In this document: in pieces, positions 22,539 through 34,130 of the stretch
How positions within the stretch are numbered: the first letter of the stretch is position 1
Layout of the letters: every line of letters starts with the position of its first letter
Assembly (NCBI RefSeq): GCF_014633365.1
Contig: NC_068352.1
Span: 8,005,858 to 8,069,857, forward strand
From: Diospyros lotus
Taxonomy: Eukaryota; Streptophyta; Magnoliopsida; Ericales; Ebenaceae
Direction: 5' to 3'
Length of the DNA: 64,000 nt
Notes under the pieces: model-generated
Databases searched by the model: none
What the model was told of the DNA's origin: nothing
The model's input: the letters and a program-made list of their open reading frames with translations, nothing else
Program-made: the position numbers and the translations under genes

Positions 22539-23855
22539 TTAGTTTAACAGTGCCTGCAAACCTTTCAGGCTCATGTGACCAAGCCTCAAGTGCCATAGTT
22601 CTATCTTATCAGTGTTAACATAGCATGCAGAGTTTGATATAACAGAGGAGTGAAAGCAACCATTTAAAACATATAAGCCATTTTTCTTTAAACCGGTTAG
22701 GATTAACTCTTTTCCTTTAAAAACATTCATAGAACCATTTTCAGTTATGTATGAGAATCCTAACTCATCAAGAGTACCAAGAGAGATTAAATTTCTTTTA
22801 AGGCCTGGTACATATCGTACATCAGTGAGTGTTCTTATTTTGTTGTCATGCAACTTAAGAGTTATGTCACCTTTACCCTGAACACTACATGAATGGTTGT
22901 TTCCCATATATACTATTCCACTTTCTCTGTTATCAAAATTATGAAACCAGTCAATATTAGGGCACATATGAAAAAAACAGCCAGAGTTTATAATCCATTC
23001 ATTTTTAACAGTATTAACAGATATATTAAGCACCTTAGCTAAACAATTAGAACTACTAGCTGCTACTGTTACATTGCCCCCTTGCTTTTGTTTTTTCAAA
23101 AAATCATAACAATATTTCTTTATATGTCCCTCTTTCCCATAGTGGTAACACTTCCATTTTTGTTTTTGTTTTCCCTTCTTATCTTTCTTTTTTCCCTTAT
23201 GCCCTGACCCATTAAGTTGTTCAGTATTCACAGTATAATTTCTTTTATCAGCATTTCCTTTTATAAACAGATTGTTGCCCGTTTTCTTAGATGTGCCAAG
23301 TTCTAGTTCTCTAGCCTTTATATCAGAAATAATAAGTTCCATACTAGGAACTATACCAGTATAATGTAAAGCATGCTTCACTACATCATAATCATCAGGT
23401 AGAGAGTTTAACAAAATCATGGCTTCACTAGTATCACCTAAAGCCTGATCAGTACCTCTTAGTAACAAAGTGAGTTTAGTAAATTCATCTATGTTTTCAT
23501 CCATAGATTTAGAGGTATTCAGCTTAAAGTTAAACAACATGCCTTTTAGATAAACCAAATTTGGAGCAGACATAATAGAATATAGAGATTCTAATCTATT
23601 CCAAAGATCAAGGGGTAGAGATATACCGTCAACCTTACGAATTACAGAATCACCGAGATGAAGAAATATCAGATTAAATGCCTCTTCTCTGATTTCACCA
23701 GTTCGAGACAGCTGCTCAGGTGACCATTTTCGGTCATCTGGCTCAAGTGCTATAAGCACTTTGTGATGAGAGAGAAAAACCCTCATCTTCTTTTTCCAAC
23801 TTTCGAAATCCCCCTTTCCATAGAATGTACTGATTTCAAATCGGGTTGTTTTCAT
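22539..23855 (-). pseudogene. Copia gag, protease and gag-pre-integrase (Tork-like)
   Basis: A 438-codon open frame starting MKTTRFEISTFYGKGDFESW, about 200 bp inside the 5' LTR. Residues about 1-200 are the UBN2-type gag domain. A Lys-rich linker precedes the zinc knuckle CYHYGKEGHIKKYC, in which the second Cys of CCHC is Tyr. The protease motif reads WIINSGCFFHMC, where the catalytic DSG Asp is Asn. The gag-pre-integrase block LWHLRLGHMSLKGL ends at two in-frame stops near 22530-22540. Both residue changes fit C-to-T decay on the plus strand. Gag and protease were probably already inactive. Confidence 0.92.
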
Positions 23856-24056
23856 TTTCGTGTTGCACGAAAAATGCCCAAAAAATAAACCCTAGATTAC
23901 TAACTGAGACCTGTATAGCAAGCTCCCACTGACAGGATCTCTTCAGTAAACCCTATAATTTTTAAAACAACACCGACACAGAGAAAAGAAAGGAAACCCT
24001 AGATTTCGAAAAATTGAACACGATTTTGACCCAAAACTTTTGATACGAAACCAGAG

Positions 24057-24069
24057 GCTTTGATACCAC
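24057..24069 (-). other. Primer-binding site of the Tork-like element
   Basis: The minus strand reads TGGTATCAAAGCC directly after the LTR end, one change from the initiator-Met site TGGTATCAGAGC. Confidence 0.85.
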
Positions 24070-24745
24070 TGTTACGAACAAACAGAGATAGCAAATCTCC
24101 ACACACACACACATTATCAAAATCAACTCTGATGAAATAAAGACATAAACGAAACAGGAGGTAGAAGATTTATAGTGGTTCACCCCAAACAGGGGTTATG
24201 TCCACTTGAGCTCCGGTGAGAAGAGCTCACTCCACTAATATATTCAATCCAATTACAATGAAATTGAAACCCAAAAACAACCCTGGTTTTCTATACAAAA
24301 ACGCTCAGAATCACTAACAGATTAAGAGCTTACATTTGATCAAAACAAAAACCAAAGAACACGAAAGGGAAGACGAATTGTACAACATTTACAGAGAGAG
24401 AGAGAGAGGGAGAGAGAACGAAGAAACCCTAAAATGACAACCACCTCGGCCCCCCTCTATTCTTTTGTCTTTTCCCTTCTCCGAATCATCAATCTCGAGG
24501 CACGATAAATAAGGCGATTAAATGGCTGGGATTGCACACAATAAAGCAGCACAGACGGCCTGGATGAGATCGTGCAAAAGGGACGGCTGCAGGCAACACG
24601 ACAAAAGCCAAAAGCCAAGGGCTTAGGCTGGCCCAAAGGTGGCTGCAAAATTGGCCCTCCAGTGGGCGCCTAAAGGGCAGCCCACAGTTGCCAAATGGCC
24701 CCCAATCCTATGGGCCACATTTGAAGTTTCACAGAAAATATAACA
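24070..24745 (-). mobile_element. 5' LTR of the Tork-like copia
   Basis: 676 bp, TGTTACGAAC to AAATATAACA, paired with 17527-18201. Followed by AAGAG (24746-24750). Confidence 0.92.
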
Positions 24746-24750
24746 AAGAG

Positions 24751-26097
24751 GCCTCTCAGTCATCACTTGATACTTTTTCACTTGATTTTTACTTGGCTTG
24801 GTCTTCTTGCTTGTGTTATTTAATTGCCTTATTTATTCATGGATTGCACTTGAATTGACCATGAATTGCACACAGATATTGAATTAATTATTGTTGACTG
24901 AGTGGCCCCTCGATCACGGGAGATGGAAGATGCTTGCTACTTGCGTGAACTGCTTGCCCGTGCTGTGAGAATCCAATGACCGCCCTCTCCTCCGAATCCC
25001 TTCTCCAATTGCCAATTATTCTATTATATATGTGTGCCTCCTTTGTTCTCCAATTTGATCTCCTAATATAATATTATATATTATATATGCCACCTCCAAT
25101 TCTCCTCTAAGTCAATCTACAATTCAATGTTCAATCGTGGCTTTCACGTGTATTGCTTCACCTGTATGGCTCCAATTGTTTAATTTTATATTATATTGTG
25201 CTTGTTGTTTGTTCGATCTAGGCATGTGACTTTTAGCTCATCTGGATGTGCACTTGATGTTGACTCGTAGATTTTGACACGGATCTATCACTTGGGTCTA
25301 CTCCATATTCGAATTATTTGCTGTTTACAGGGCATATCAATTCTAAAATTAAAAATTATGTGGAGACTTATATCCCTGTACAAACCTAAGTGAATAAATA
25401 ATGTTACACATTGATTGACAAAATCCTTGTAATCATTCATTCATTCACAACAATTCAATTATATTGAATTAGCCCATAATCACCTTGTTCAATTTCATTG
25501 AACCTGTTGGCATACTTAGAAGCAAATTCAAAAACATTTTTCGTGTTTGTGCAAAATATGCCACTTTTTGGACTCATGACATCACATGTCACCTCTCTTT
25601 CAGTTTAATCCATCCAATGTAATCACATTACATATTGGTTAATATCTAAGAAATGGACAATTGGCAATCAAACAAGATGAATTGATCAACTGTTCTTCCC
25701 TTGTGGTGCTGGACTGGTCAACTGTCTCTAAGATAGTCAACTTACCCTCCCATTAAAAGAATCAATCGACAACCTCTTCATGGTGGTTAATTATTTTTAG
25801 TTGGTAAGGCACAACTGGTCGATTGGACTCTAGAATCGGTCAACCGAAGCTGGGTCACTGAGAGTGGTCAACCAGGCTTCGAAAGCCAGTCAACCAGGTT
25901 ATCTCTTGAGCACCAGACCAGTCAACTATTTGGACAAAACGGTCGACACTCACTCCTAACCTGCTTCAAAACAAAATGTTACAACGGTTCAAAACATACA
26001 CAAAATGCACTAAACACATGCATAGGATGAAAATACCAAGCCGAGTCTTTAATACCATAGAAAGATATGCACATGTGTCCGGGGCCAAAAACCAACA
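24751..26097 (-). mobile_element. SIRE-like 5' LTR copy A, segment 3
   Basis: Aligns with 52400-53738 in copy B. The outer end ACCAACA at 26097 pairs with TGTTGGT at 4458 as a 7-bp terminal inverted repeat, which is how the boundary was chosen. Net LTR length is about 2.87 kb without the nested elements. Contains the GTC(A/G)AC array at 25683-25955. Confidence 0.72.
25683..25955. repeat. GTCAAC/GTCGAC motif array in the SIRE LTR
   Basis: About ten occurrences of GGTCAAC, AGTCAAC, GGTCGAC or close variants (ATCAAC, ATCGAC, GGTCGAT) in 270 bp. Copy B equivalent: 53325-53590. Confidence 0.75.
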
Positions 26098-26462
26098 TTT
26101 TGTGGATAAATGCAAAGGTCATAGGTTTTAAAACATTTTCAAAATAAAAACAAATAGCGGAAGCAAATATAACCCTTGCAAGACTCGGTATAAGTCATCC
26201 ATATGCATAAAATAGAAAACCAACTATAGAGGGTTTCAGATATACCTCCACAGATGATGTTGTAATAGTCGGTTGTCCATAAAAAAGCTCCAAGCTACTC
26301 CCATGAACCTACAAGCTAGGTGACTAGCTTGTCTCCTCAAAGATAGAGGTCTTAGTCTATCCATGCCCAAGCTACAACCGAACCCTTCCTTAGAGCCGTG
26401 CTAGGACCCTCTCGAAAAATGTGATTCAAAGCTAGTTGGGCTCTAGAGGTTGCAAGATTTGT
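26098..26462 (-). mobile_element. Copia LTR R-U5 fragment (inverted)
   Basis: The minus strand reads ACCGAGTCTTGCAAGG ... CCTTTGCATTTATCCACAAAA. This resembles the end of the plus-oriented LTR near 34035-34130 (ACCGAGTCTTGAAAGG ... CCTTTGCATTGATACACC). It is probably a piece of a related LTR in opposite orientation. No coding sequence seen. Confidence 0.5.
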
Positions 26463-27412
26463 TGTTGCACCTTTTGTATATTAGTTTTGATGATGAAAAA
26501 TATATATTAAGCTTAATCCCTAAGTCATGAGTCAAGGTTGTGGTTTTCAACATATATCAATTTCAATATTATTTTGTGAAAATGAAACCAAATGAATTCC
26601 AAGTATCAAGGTTTGCAAAACCTTATTTTTTCTAAGTCTGGAAGGTTAGCATCTTATATGGAAACATATAAGAAAATGTTTTCTTTTTAGAAAACTATCT
26701 CCCGGCATTTTGATAGCTAACATTCATTGGTGTTAAAACAATTTTTAACGAATTTTTCAAAAAATAGAAAAAATATATTTTGGAGGTGGTAAAATCGCAA
26801 AATCCTGAGTTTGTGCTAAAACTAAAATTCTACTTTCTTATTGTTATGGATTTTGAATTTTTAGATATTTTTATTGAATCCAAATAGGGGGTACTTGCTT
26901 ATTTACATTTATGTATTAAAGTAAATGGAATATAAAATATAAATAAAAGAAAATGTAGACATTTACTTGTGATGTATACATGCTATGGATTGTGCTTTCA
27001 AGAAAATCCTTATGAAACTCTGTCATGTTTTTGTACATGTTTCGAAACCCCTTTGAAAAGGTTTTCATGTTTTCTAAAGTGTGTATGCTATTTTGAAACA
27101 TCTATGCATTAGCATTTGTTTCAGGTTTTGAACTATGTTTTGAAACCTATATATCATGTTTCGAAACCTCATTTCTAGAAAGGTATGTTTTGAAACATAT
27201 ATATATATATATCATGTTTTGAAACCTCTGACATTCTATTAGGAGATCATTTAAAAATCGAGATGCATTTGTTTTGCAATTTGTTTTTGTCAAAATCATT
27301 TGTCTAATGCTTTATCAAAATCATGCTCTAAGGATTTAAATTCAAATTTGAATTAAAGATCATTATTAATCATTATGGGCATAAGACCTTGTCTCCCACT
27401 CAATGCTGCCTC
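26463..27412 (+). mobile_element. SIRE-type LTR fragment with TTTCGAAA array (copy A)
   Basis: Starts TGTTGCACCTTTTGTATATT and continues GTTTTGATGATGAAAA, a typical start of SIRE-type LTRs. Six TTTCGAAA/TTTTGAAA motifs lie at 27030-27230. Interrupted at 27413 by a CACTA end. No complete partner LTR was found. Confidence 0.6.
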
Positions 27413-28150
27413 CACTACAAGAAAAATGTATTTTAGCGACGGAATTTAGTGACGAAATTATTCCTTCGCTAATTAGCAACGGATAGCAACTGAATTTTCG
27501 TTGCTAATTTTTTTAATTTAGCAACGGAATTAGCGACGGAAAACCTGTCACTAAATTTAGCGATGGAAATCCCGTCGCTAAAAATAAAAAATATTAAATA
27601 AAAAAAAATTAAAATTTAGCGAAAGGCTTAACCCCGTCGTTAAAAAATAAAAAATATTAAATAAAAAAATTAAAATTTAGCGATGGGCTCAACCCTGTAG
27701 GTAAAAAATAAAAAAATTAAATAAATTATTCAAATTTAGCAACGGGGTCAACCCGTCGCTAAAAAATAAAATAAATAAATTAAAATTTAGCGACGGGACC
27801 AATCCCATAGCTAAAAAATAAAAAAAAAATAAATTAAAATTAAAATTTAGATAAAAAGAATTTAAATAAAATTAAGGAAAAATAAAAAAATTAATTAAAA
27901 AATAAAATTTAACGACAGGATCAACCCCATCGCTAAACAATAAAAAAAATTAAAATTTAGTTTTATTTTTAACGACGCGGTCAACCCCTTCACTAAAAAA
28001 TAAAAGAAAATTAAATAAAGAATTAAAATTTACCCCGTCGCTAAAAAATAAAAAAAAAAATATAAAATTAAAAATTTTACATTTAAACATATCATAATAA
28101 TTTTTACTAACATTAATATTAGTAAAAATTAAACTAATAATTTTTAAACT
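27413..28150 (+). mobile_element. CACTA transposon end (one-ended, copy A)
   Basis: Begins CACTACAAGAAAAATG after CTC, followed by about ten subterminal copies of TTTAGCGACGG in both orientations, separated by AT-rich spacers. This is the structure of En/Spm-type (CACTA) ends. No opposite end (...CTTGTAGTG) and no transposase were found. The right limit fades into AT-rich DNA before the copia fragment at about 28159. Shared with copy B. Confidence 0.82.
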
Positions 28151-28158
28151 TATTCAAT

Positions 28159-29020
28159 AAATTCTCCATGAAGGATCTAGAAGATGTGACTTATATTTTG
28201 GGAATTCGCATCTATAGAGATAGAGTGAGAAAATTAATAGGTGTCTCCCAAGTCTCTTCGATAGTCTTGGGAGACATACCCTTAGAGAGTTGAACACCAC
28301 GCTTAAAAGGTATAAAACCCTTCTTGAAATTCTCCATATGAAACCTCTTTAGCATATGTACTAGTTTTGATATCGCACATGCTATGAGTGTCATGAGCAA
28401 GTATTAGTCTGATCCAGGTTTGGAACACTAGACAGTAGTAAAGTAAGTACTTGAGAAGGACTAAGGATTTGTTACTAGTGTATGGAGAAGGTGATCTCTA
28501 TGTTAACTGGTTCACAAATTCAGATTTTCGTTATTATATGGACGATAGAAAGTCTACATCTGGGTTTGTGTTTGTCTGTAATGGTGGGACAGTTAGTTGG
28601 AAGAGTTCTAAGCAAGAAATTACTGCAGACTCCACTACGGAAGCTAAATATGTTGCAGCATGTAATGGGGCAAGGGAAGCTGTTTGGATGAGGAAGTTCC
28701 TTGCTGAACTCGAGGTGTTTTTTTCCGTTGAGTTGTTGATATCTCTATATTACGAAAACAATGGGACTATTGCACAGGTTAGGGAATCCAGGTCTCACTA
28801 GAAATCCAAACACATAGAGCGATGCTTCCATTTGATCTAAGAGATCATGGCCTCGTGGAGACATACAAATGCAAAGGATTGTGTCATTGAAGAATGTCGC
28901 GAACCCATTAACCAAAGCACTATCGCAGGCTCACCTTGATCGCCACATCCAAAGGATGGGTATTAGATACTAGGAGAATTTGGAATAGGTACCTGTGATA
29001 TGTAAATCAACATTAGTGCA
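28159..29020 (+). pseudogene. Copia RT/RNase H fragment with internal inversion (copy A)
   Basis: The plus strand encodes FSMKDLEDVTYILGIRIYRD (late RT). Then about 28241-28370 is flipped: only the minus strand reads MLKRFHMENFKKGFIPF and GVQLSKGMSPKTIEET, the segment that normally follows. After that the plus strand resumes with DIAHAMSVMSKY, a stop and SDPGLEH. An open frame 28451-28801 carries RNase H motifs DRKSTSGFVFVCNGG, SWKSSKQEITADSTTEAKY and YENNGTIA. Beyond 28801 the KSKHIER block and the C-terminus are decayed by stops. The element's N-terminal two thirds are missing, replaced by the CACTA end. It lies just upstream of its own 3' LTR at 29031. Confidence 0.85.
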
Positions 29021-29030
29021 AATGAAAGAT

Positions 29031-29186
29031 TGTTAGTGTTAGTGCCCTTAAGTCTGGATTTAGGTGACATCTAATAGTTGTATTATGGGACTAATTTTGT
29101 AAATCTTGCAAATATAATAAAATATGTTTTCATATTTTAAGGTCATATCTTCATTCATACATCTCCAATATATATATATGTGTGTG
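29031..29186 (+). mobile_element. 3' LTR of the plus-oriented copia, segment 1 (copy A)
   Basis: Begins TGTTAGTGTTAGTGCCC after purine-rich AATGAAAGAT, next to the RNase H remains. Interrupted by Cassandra at 29187 and by family 4 at 30937; continues at 29832 and 33157. Net length about 2.2 kb if it ends near 34130. Confidence 0.75.
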
Positions 29187-29831
29187 TGTAAAACCCCGGG
29201 AGCCCAAAAGAGGATAGTATATATCGAGGATAAGTAAGGAAGGAAACAACACCAACTAGATACCTTTTGGGCTGAATGTGGGCAAAAAACTCACGGGTTA
29301 AGGGTGCTTGAGCTGGGGAAGCTCAAGGATGGGTGACCCCCTGGGAAGTTCACTTAGGCCCATCAGGGTAAATTGTTCTGGTCCTTTCTATCACTTGATG
29401 CGAAATGTTACAGGTGATATCAGAGTCGACCCTTGGAGAAGGCCGTCCAATGAGGGCGGGGAGTGGCGCCGGAGAGTGAGGCTTGATTAAGGAGTGGCTC
29501 CTGACAGGCTTCTAGGATGGCAGCCTCCAAAGGAGAGAAGGTCTGGGACTAGTTGTAAGGTCGCATGACGAGGACGTCATGTGCTCAACCGGGGGGGGGG
29601 GAGAATGTAATACCCCGAGAGCCCAGAAGAGGATAGTATATATCGAGGATAAGTAAGGAAGGAAACAACACCAGCTGGATACCTTTCGGGTTGAATGTGG
29701 ACAAAGAACTCCGGGGTTAAGCGTGCTTGAGCTAGGAAAGCTCAAGGATGGGTGACCCCCTGGGAAGTTCGCGTAGGCCTATCAGGGTAAGTTGTTCCGA
29801 TCCTTCCTATCGCTTGATGCGGGATGTTATA
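29187..29831 (+). mobile_element. Cassandra TRIM element (copy A)
   Basis: Two 226-bp LTRs (29187-29412, 29606-29831) start TGTAA(T/A)ACCCCG. The initiator-Met primer site after the first is decayed (GGTGATATCAGAG), and the internal part is about 190 bp with a run of about 12 G. Each LTR carries a 5S-rRNA-like tract: AGAACTCCGGGGTTAAGCG and GGATGGGTGACCCCCTGGG in the second LTR match the promoter part of plant 5S rRNA. That is diagnostic of Cassandra. No coding capacity. Flanks are AT-rich, and the TSD is clear only in copy B. Confidence 0.93.
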
Positions 29832-30936
29832 ATATATATATATATATATGAATGAGCCCTTAGATTTCTTGATGAAAGTCTTATTCTTAAATGTTAAGAA
29901 TATGTGACAACGATTTTCGGATTAAGAATTTCTTAAAGTGATTCTCAGTCCCTTGGATTTCTCAGAAAAAGGGTTATGATTAATCTATTATGGACTGGTA
30001 CATGAGTTTCTACCTTTGATTAGTATGAAATATTAATGATAAAGGATGGTGAGTCACATACCATAATCCATGAGATGGATATAGTGGACATGTGGGTAGC
30101 TGTTAGTTGAACATTTACTGAATGTGATGTAAGTGATATATCACATGGCTGAGAGGATCTATGATTTGTCACTGGCTTCAGTTGTGTTATTGGTCCTTAG
30201 ACTGAAGGTAACACAATTATCTTGTATGTTGGTATCTAAGATTTGGCATTGCTAAGAACCGCCAGGTTACCTCGGTGGGAGATGCATTGTGGGGCCTCTA
30301 TGCAGTAGCGTATGGAGGCAAGTGATTGCTTTTGGGATCCATTGACCTTCAGCGTGAGATGAACATCCTATGCGATCAGTGGTGGTCGTGGTTATATAAA
30401 CCCCTAACCAAGGTACACATGATTGGAAAGGTGTTTTCAATGTAGGAAAGAGTTTCGATGTGTCATCTCTATCACACCACACTAGATCTTGCCATAGCTA
30501 TTGAGATAATGAGTTTGATAAATCCATGACTCTTACTCGATCGAGATGTTAATTGATGGAGGGATTATAGTACATGGGAATTGAAAGCCCAAATAGGTTC
30601 TCTTGAAGTATGACTTTATTACTAGTAGGATCGCCCTAGCATAATACTAGTTGTCACTCAGGGTCTTTCAAGGTACATCGGGGAGATGGAGAGATCTTCA
30701 TTATAGACCAAAGTGTTCGACGTGTCCTGGTTGCTGCTTAGTGGTGAACCTAGAAGGTCACATGCATATCCGAGTGTAATGGGTGATTAAGGGATTAAAG
30801 TTGTAATCATTATTAAAAGTTAATGATGGCACAGTTAAGTTTTAATGGATCAGATTCAAATTAAATGGAGCAATTGTGAAGAGTTGGCAGGTAAGCTGTT
30901 AAGAGTTACCCTAGTTTCATTATGAGATAGTGAAAG
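29832..30936 (+). mobile_element. 3' LTR of the plus-oriented copia, segment 2 (copy A)
   Basis: Noncoding LTR body, aligned with 57440-58544. Ends in GAAAG (30932-30936), the target duplication of the next insertion. Reading frames here are short and not conserved. Confidence 0.65.
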
Positions 30937-33151
30937 TGTAGCGACCCGTAAAATGTAATTTAATTTAATTTTTTGGTTATTGTGTTAATTTAATTTAAAT
31001 AGAGTAATAATTTATCTTGTTGGCATTAATAATAATAATTTTGGATGTTTTAAGGAAATATAAAATTAGGGTAATTAATTATTTTTATTCTAGAATATTT
31101 ATGGGAATAGGAAAAAAATTGAAATAAATTAAATTGTGAGATTTTTACGAGTTTCGGGTGTTAGTGTAAATATTAAAGAGGGCTGGAGTGTGAATTTCAA
31201 AAGATGGGGGGGCGTTGGTGTGATTTCTTTAAAAGGAACCAGGGGTCCCTTTAAATTTAATGGGTCGCGCTATATGATTGAAGGAGCTAGCTGGCGCAGG
31301 TGGCACGCGGGCGTGTGGGGGCAGGCGAGGTCACGGGTTCGATCCGTGGGGTGTGCGCGCGAGGCCATGAATTTGGATGATTTTTAATCTTGGGTGTCCC
31401 AAAATGACGCCGTTTTGGGCTTGAGGCGGTGGCCTCCCAGCAGCAGCCACATGGCCGCATTTTGTCCGCTTGTTTTGGCCAATTTAAGGCCTAATTCTGG
31501 CCCATTTTTTTACAGCAAATGACGCAGTAAGCAGTGGAGATTAAATTTAGTGAAGAAGAGCTCGAACCAACACCGAAAATGGAGGCAAATGGCAGAAAAT
31601 AGGGCTTTAATCAACTTTAAGTGAGGATTTAATTAGCCTAGTAAGAAGAGAACCTAGTAATAAATATTCTGTACGGTTGGAATTTCGTTTAGAGGCCAAT
31701 TTTATTAATTTTGACAAATTATTGGGGTGTTGCAATTTGTATAATTTTTACCGCTTTGGGGCAGAACAAGACTAAGAATATCTTCGTTAAGGCAAGTTCT
31801 TTATTCCCTTTGCGACGTCCCTTTCATTGTTAATTTATTTACCTTCCCTTTGTCTGTTTCGGCCCGTTTATTAATTATGAAATTTTGAGTTGTTTGGTTT
31901 AAATTTAATTTATTAAGCTGGCTTCGAGGATTATATTTGTTGATTGCCTACGGGGGTTTGTGCCACCCCCATGTCTGTGGGAATGATGTCGTACTCACTC
32001 CGGGATTAGGTTCTTAGATTATGGACTCGTGGTTATCAGTAGGCTAGAGCTGTTGGGCAGTGGGGTCAAGGGTCGGTTGTGTAGTGACATTGGAGTGGCT
32101 ATGGTACGGTCCTTCTTAGGCTGTCGGTCAGACACTCCTAGCCACTGACCTTCGACCGATGCCATGCACTGCTAACTAGCTCTGCTGTTATATGGTTATA
32201 GCATGACTAATTATATTTTATTTTTGTTGCATGGTTTGGTATGCACATGGGTATGGGCTGCATGTTGGGGTTTCCATGATCTAGTTATGCTTGGCTACGA
32301 ACATCCTAGTGTTGTTAGTTGCATCTGGCACGAGTATATGCAGCGCGTGTGATTTACTATGTGGGCGAAGCATCTGCCTGATGCCTAGATGTATGGGTGC
32401 CAGTGTATCTAGTTGATCCTTAATATGCCTTGCATTTTATGTGCGCATTACATGGTTACGATATGTACAGTGGTCTTGGACAGGAGTACCGTTCCAAGGG
32501 AGCCTAGGGCTTGGTTATTCAGTGGCTCAGGTGTCGGGAGTACCGACCCGAGAAGTGCGCACAAGTTTGTTGAAGACTTATGTTGCCTTCAAGACAGCGG
32601 TAGGTTAGTATAGGACTTGGGTGCCAGGTGTGCTATGTTGTTATGTTGTAATGTCTCATGGATTGTGTGTATGTGTGGGACTATTTTTGGGGTGATCTCT
32701 TCTTCTATTTAATTTATAGCTTTCCTTTTCTTATAAACTTGCTGAGTCTTGCAACTCTCTTTGCTTTCCATCATTCCAGGTAAGGGTAAAGCGAAGTTCG
32801 AGGGTGAGGATCGTTCCACCTAGCAGTCATTCGGGTCGGTAGGGTATACAGTTACCTTGCCCCCATTATCCCTGATATTTTGTCAGGATTTTGTCCCTTT
32901 TTTTTTACTGTGCCGGGTTGTTCCCTGTATCTTTCTATTTGTTGGCACAGGTGTCTGTATATATATTCTGTGACCGCTGTTCCAGCGGGGTACTCATGGG
33001 CATGCATGTGTATAGCCTTTCTTTCGTTGTTTTATTTCTTGAATATGCATGCCAGGATACTTTTGTCTTATGTTGCATTCTTTTTCCCTTCCGTAAGCGC
33101 TCTCGTTTGGGTAGTCTGGGTTGTTGGGATATCCGGGCGGGGGTGCTTACA
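30937..33151 (+). mobile_element. Family-4 gypsy-type solo LTR (copy A)
   Basis: TGTAGCGACCC to GGGGGTGCTTACA, 2215 bp, with a perfect duplication GAAAG at 30932-30936 and 33152-33156. Carries CTTGCTGAGTCTTGCAACTC ... CATTCCAGGTAAGG (32740-32790) about 370 bp before its end. No internal domain. Shared with copy B. Confidence 0.92.
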
Positions 33152-33156
33152 GAAAG

Positions 33157-34130
33157 AGCCATTAAGAGTTAATGGCGAGCCTGGATGTAATTTGTAGAAA
33201 CCTAAAACAAGGGAATAGAACCAGTCAACCAGCCTTAGAGGCGGTCGACTAATTCATGGCGAAACCGGTCGACAAGTTGAGAACCCGTTAACTAGGCCTT
33301 ACAGGTTGAAGCAAACCAGTCGACCACTTCCTCTAAACTGATAAGCCATTTCTTATAGTGAGGGTTGCGATTCAACACGATTTCTTTGTTGTTTCTGCAA
33401 CGCTTTATGTGGGGCTCGTGGAAGAGAAGGACGATGAAAGGATGACATGCCTCGGGCATGCCTTTTCCCCTTTCAGCCTTGTCTTCTTTCTCTCTCCTAG
33501 TCGTTTGTTTGGATTTGGGAGTGTTTAGCGTTTTTGGTGCTCATATATAAGGAAAGAAGAGAAGAACGCCTAAGCTTTTTAGTTTTTTTCAATTGTTGCA
33601 TCCTTTCTCTCTCGGCCAGTGCATTTTGTTCATTCCTAGAGCTTTGAATCCCTTCTTCCCTTAGCTCCAACTTGCTCATTTTTCTTCATTGCTACTGTAG
33701 CAATTCCAATCCAACAGAGTGACTACGTGGATTTGGAACCTTTTGATTTGAACCCATTTCCAACTTAATCACCTACAAGAGGCTTGGCTTGGCTAGCACA
33801 TAATCTCTCTTGTAGGTCTCAACCACTATTTGAAATGTGGATCGACTAGGGCCCTCGTGTTTTGGGGTCAGATTAATCATCCGAAGAGTTATTCGGGAGT
33901 TGTTCAATGAGTAACAGTTGCTGCCACGAGAGGATTTTTGAGCATCTTCATCAGAATCAAAACCGCCAGTGAGGTATATCACTAAATCCCCTTTGGTATG
34001 GTTTCAATTTGTATTGCATATTGTCCACAATACCGAGTCTTGAAAGGTGATCTTAATTTATTTCAGCTGTGTTTTGTATAAGCTTTTGAAGAAGTTTTAA
34101 AAACAGTAAAACCTTTGCATTGATACACCA
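33157..34130 (+). mobile_element. 3' LTR of the plus-oriented copia, segment 3 (copy A)
   Basis: Continues the LTR. Five GTCAAC/GTCGAC-type motifs lie at 33224-33325. A TATA box CTCATATATAAGG at 33540-33552 is followed by a transcript-leader-like region. The presumed U5 end is ...CCTTTGCATTGATACA near 34125. Copy B matches up to 33713 (62637), where another LTR interrupts it. Confidence 0.65.
33540..33552 (+). promoter_or_regulatory. LTR TATA box
   Basis: CTCATATATAAGG lies downstream of the GTCGAC-type motifs, so the motifs would fall in U3 of the LTR. The same box is at 62452-62463 in copy B. Confidence 0.55.

Larger units (their letters stand above)
17527..24745 (-). mobile_element. Tork-like Ty1/copia retrotransposon (7.2 kb, inactive)
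   Basis: A complete layout in minus orientation: 5' LTR (24070-24745), primer site, gag, protease, integrase, RT, RNase H, polypurine tract, 3' LTR (17527-18201). Flanks GAGAG (17522-17526) and AAGAG (24746-24750) are a target duplication with one mismatch, and copy B has the empty site near 52400. The copia order (integrase before RT) and the C-terminal ...TANNPADMGTK tail suggest the Tork/Tnt1 group. The polyprotein is broken by several stops and by a 1.47-kb insertion. Confidence 0.92.

Noticed and set aside
24898..25280. Possible non-LTR gene sequence in segment 3 of the SIRE LTR
   Set aside because: Present at the same place in copy B, bounded by LTR sequence, and with no open frame of note.
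29690..29775. 5S rRNA gene
   Set aside because: Only the promoter-containing part of 5S is present, and it is inside a Cassandra LTR with LTR ends and a primer site.
32880..33197. Hydrophobic 105-codon frame, also present at 61791-62108
   Set aside because: It lies in the family-4 LTR and spans the LTR end; its presence in both copies is explained by the duplication.
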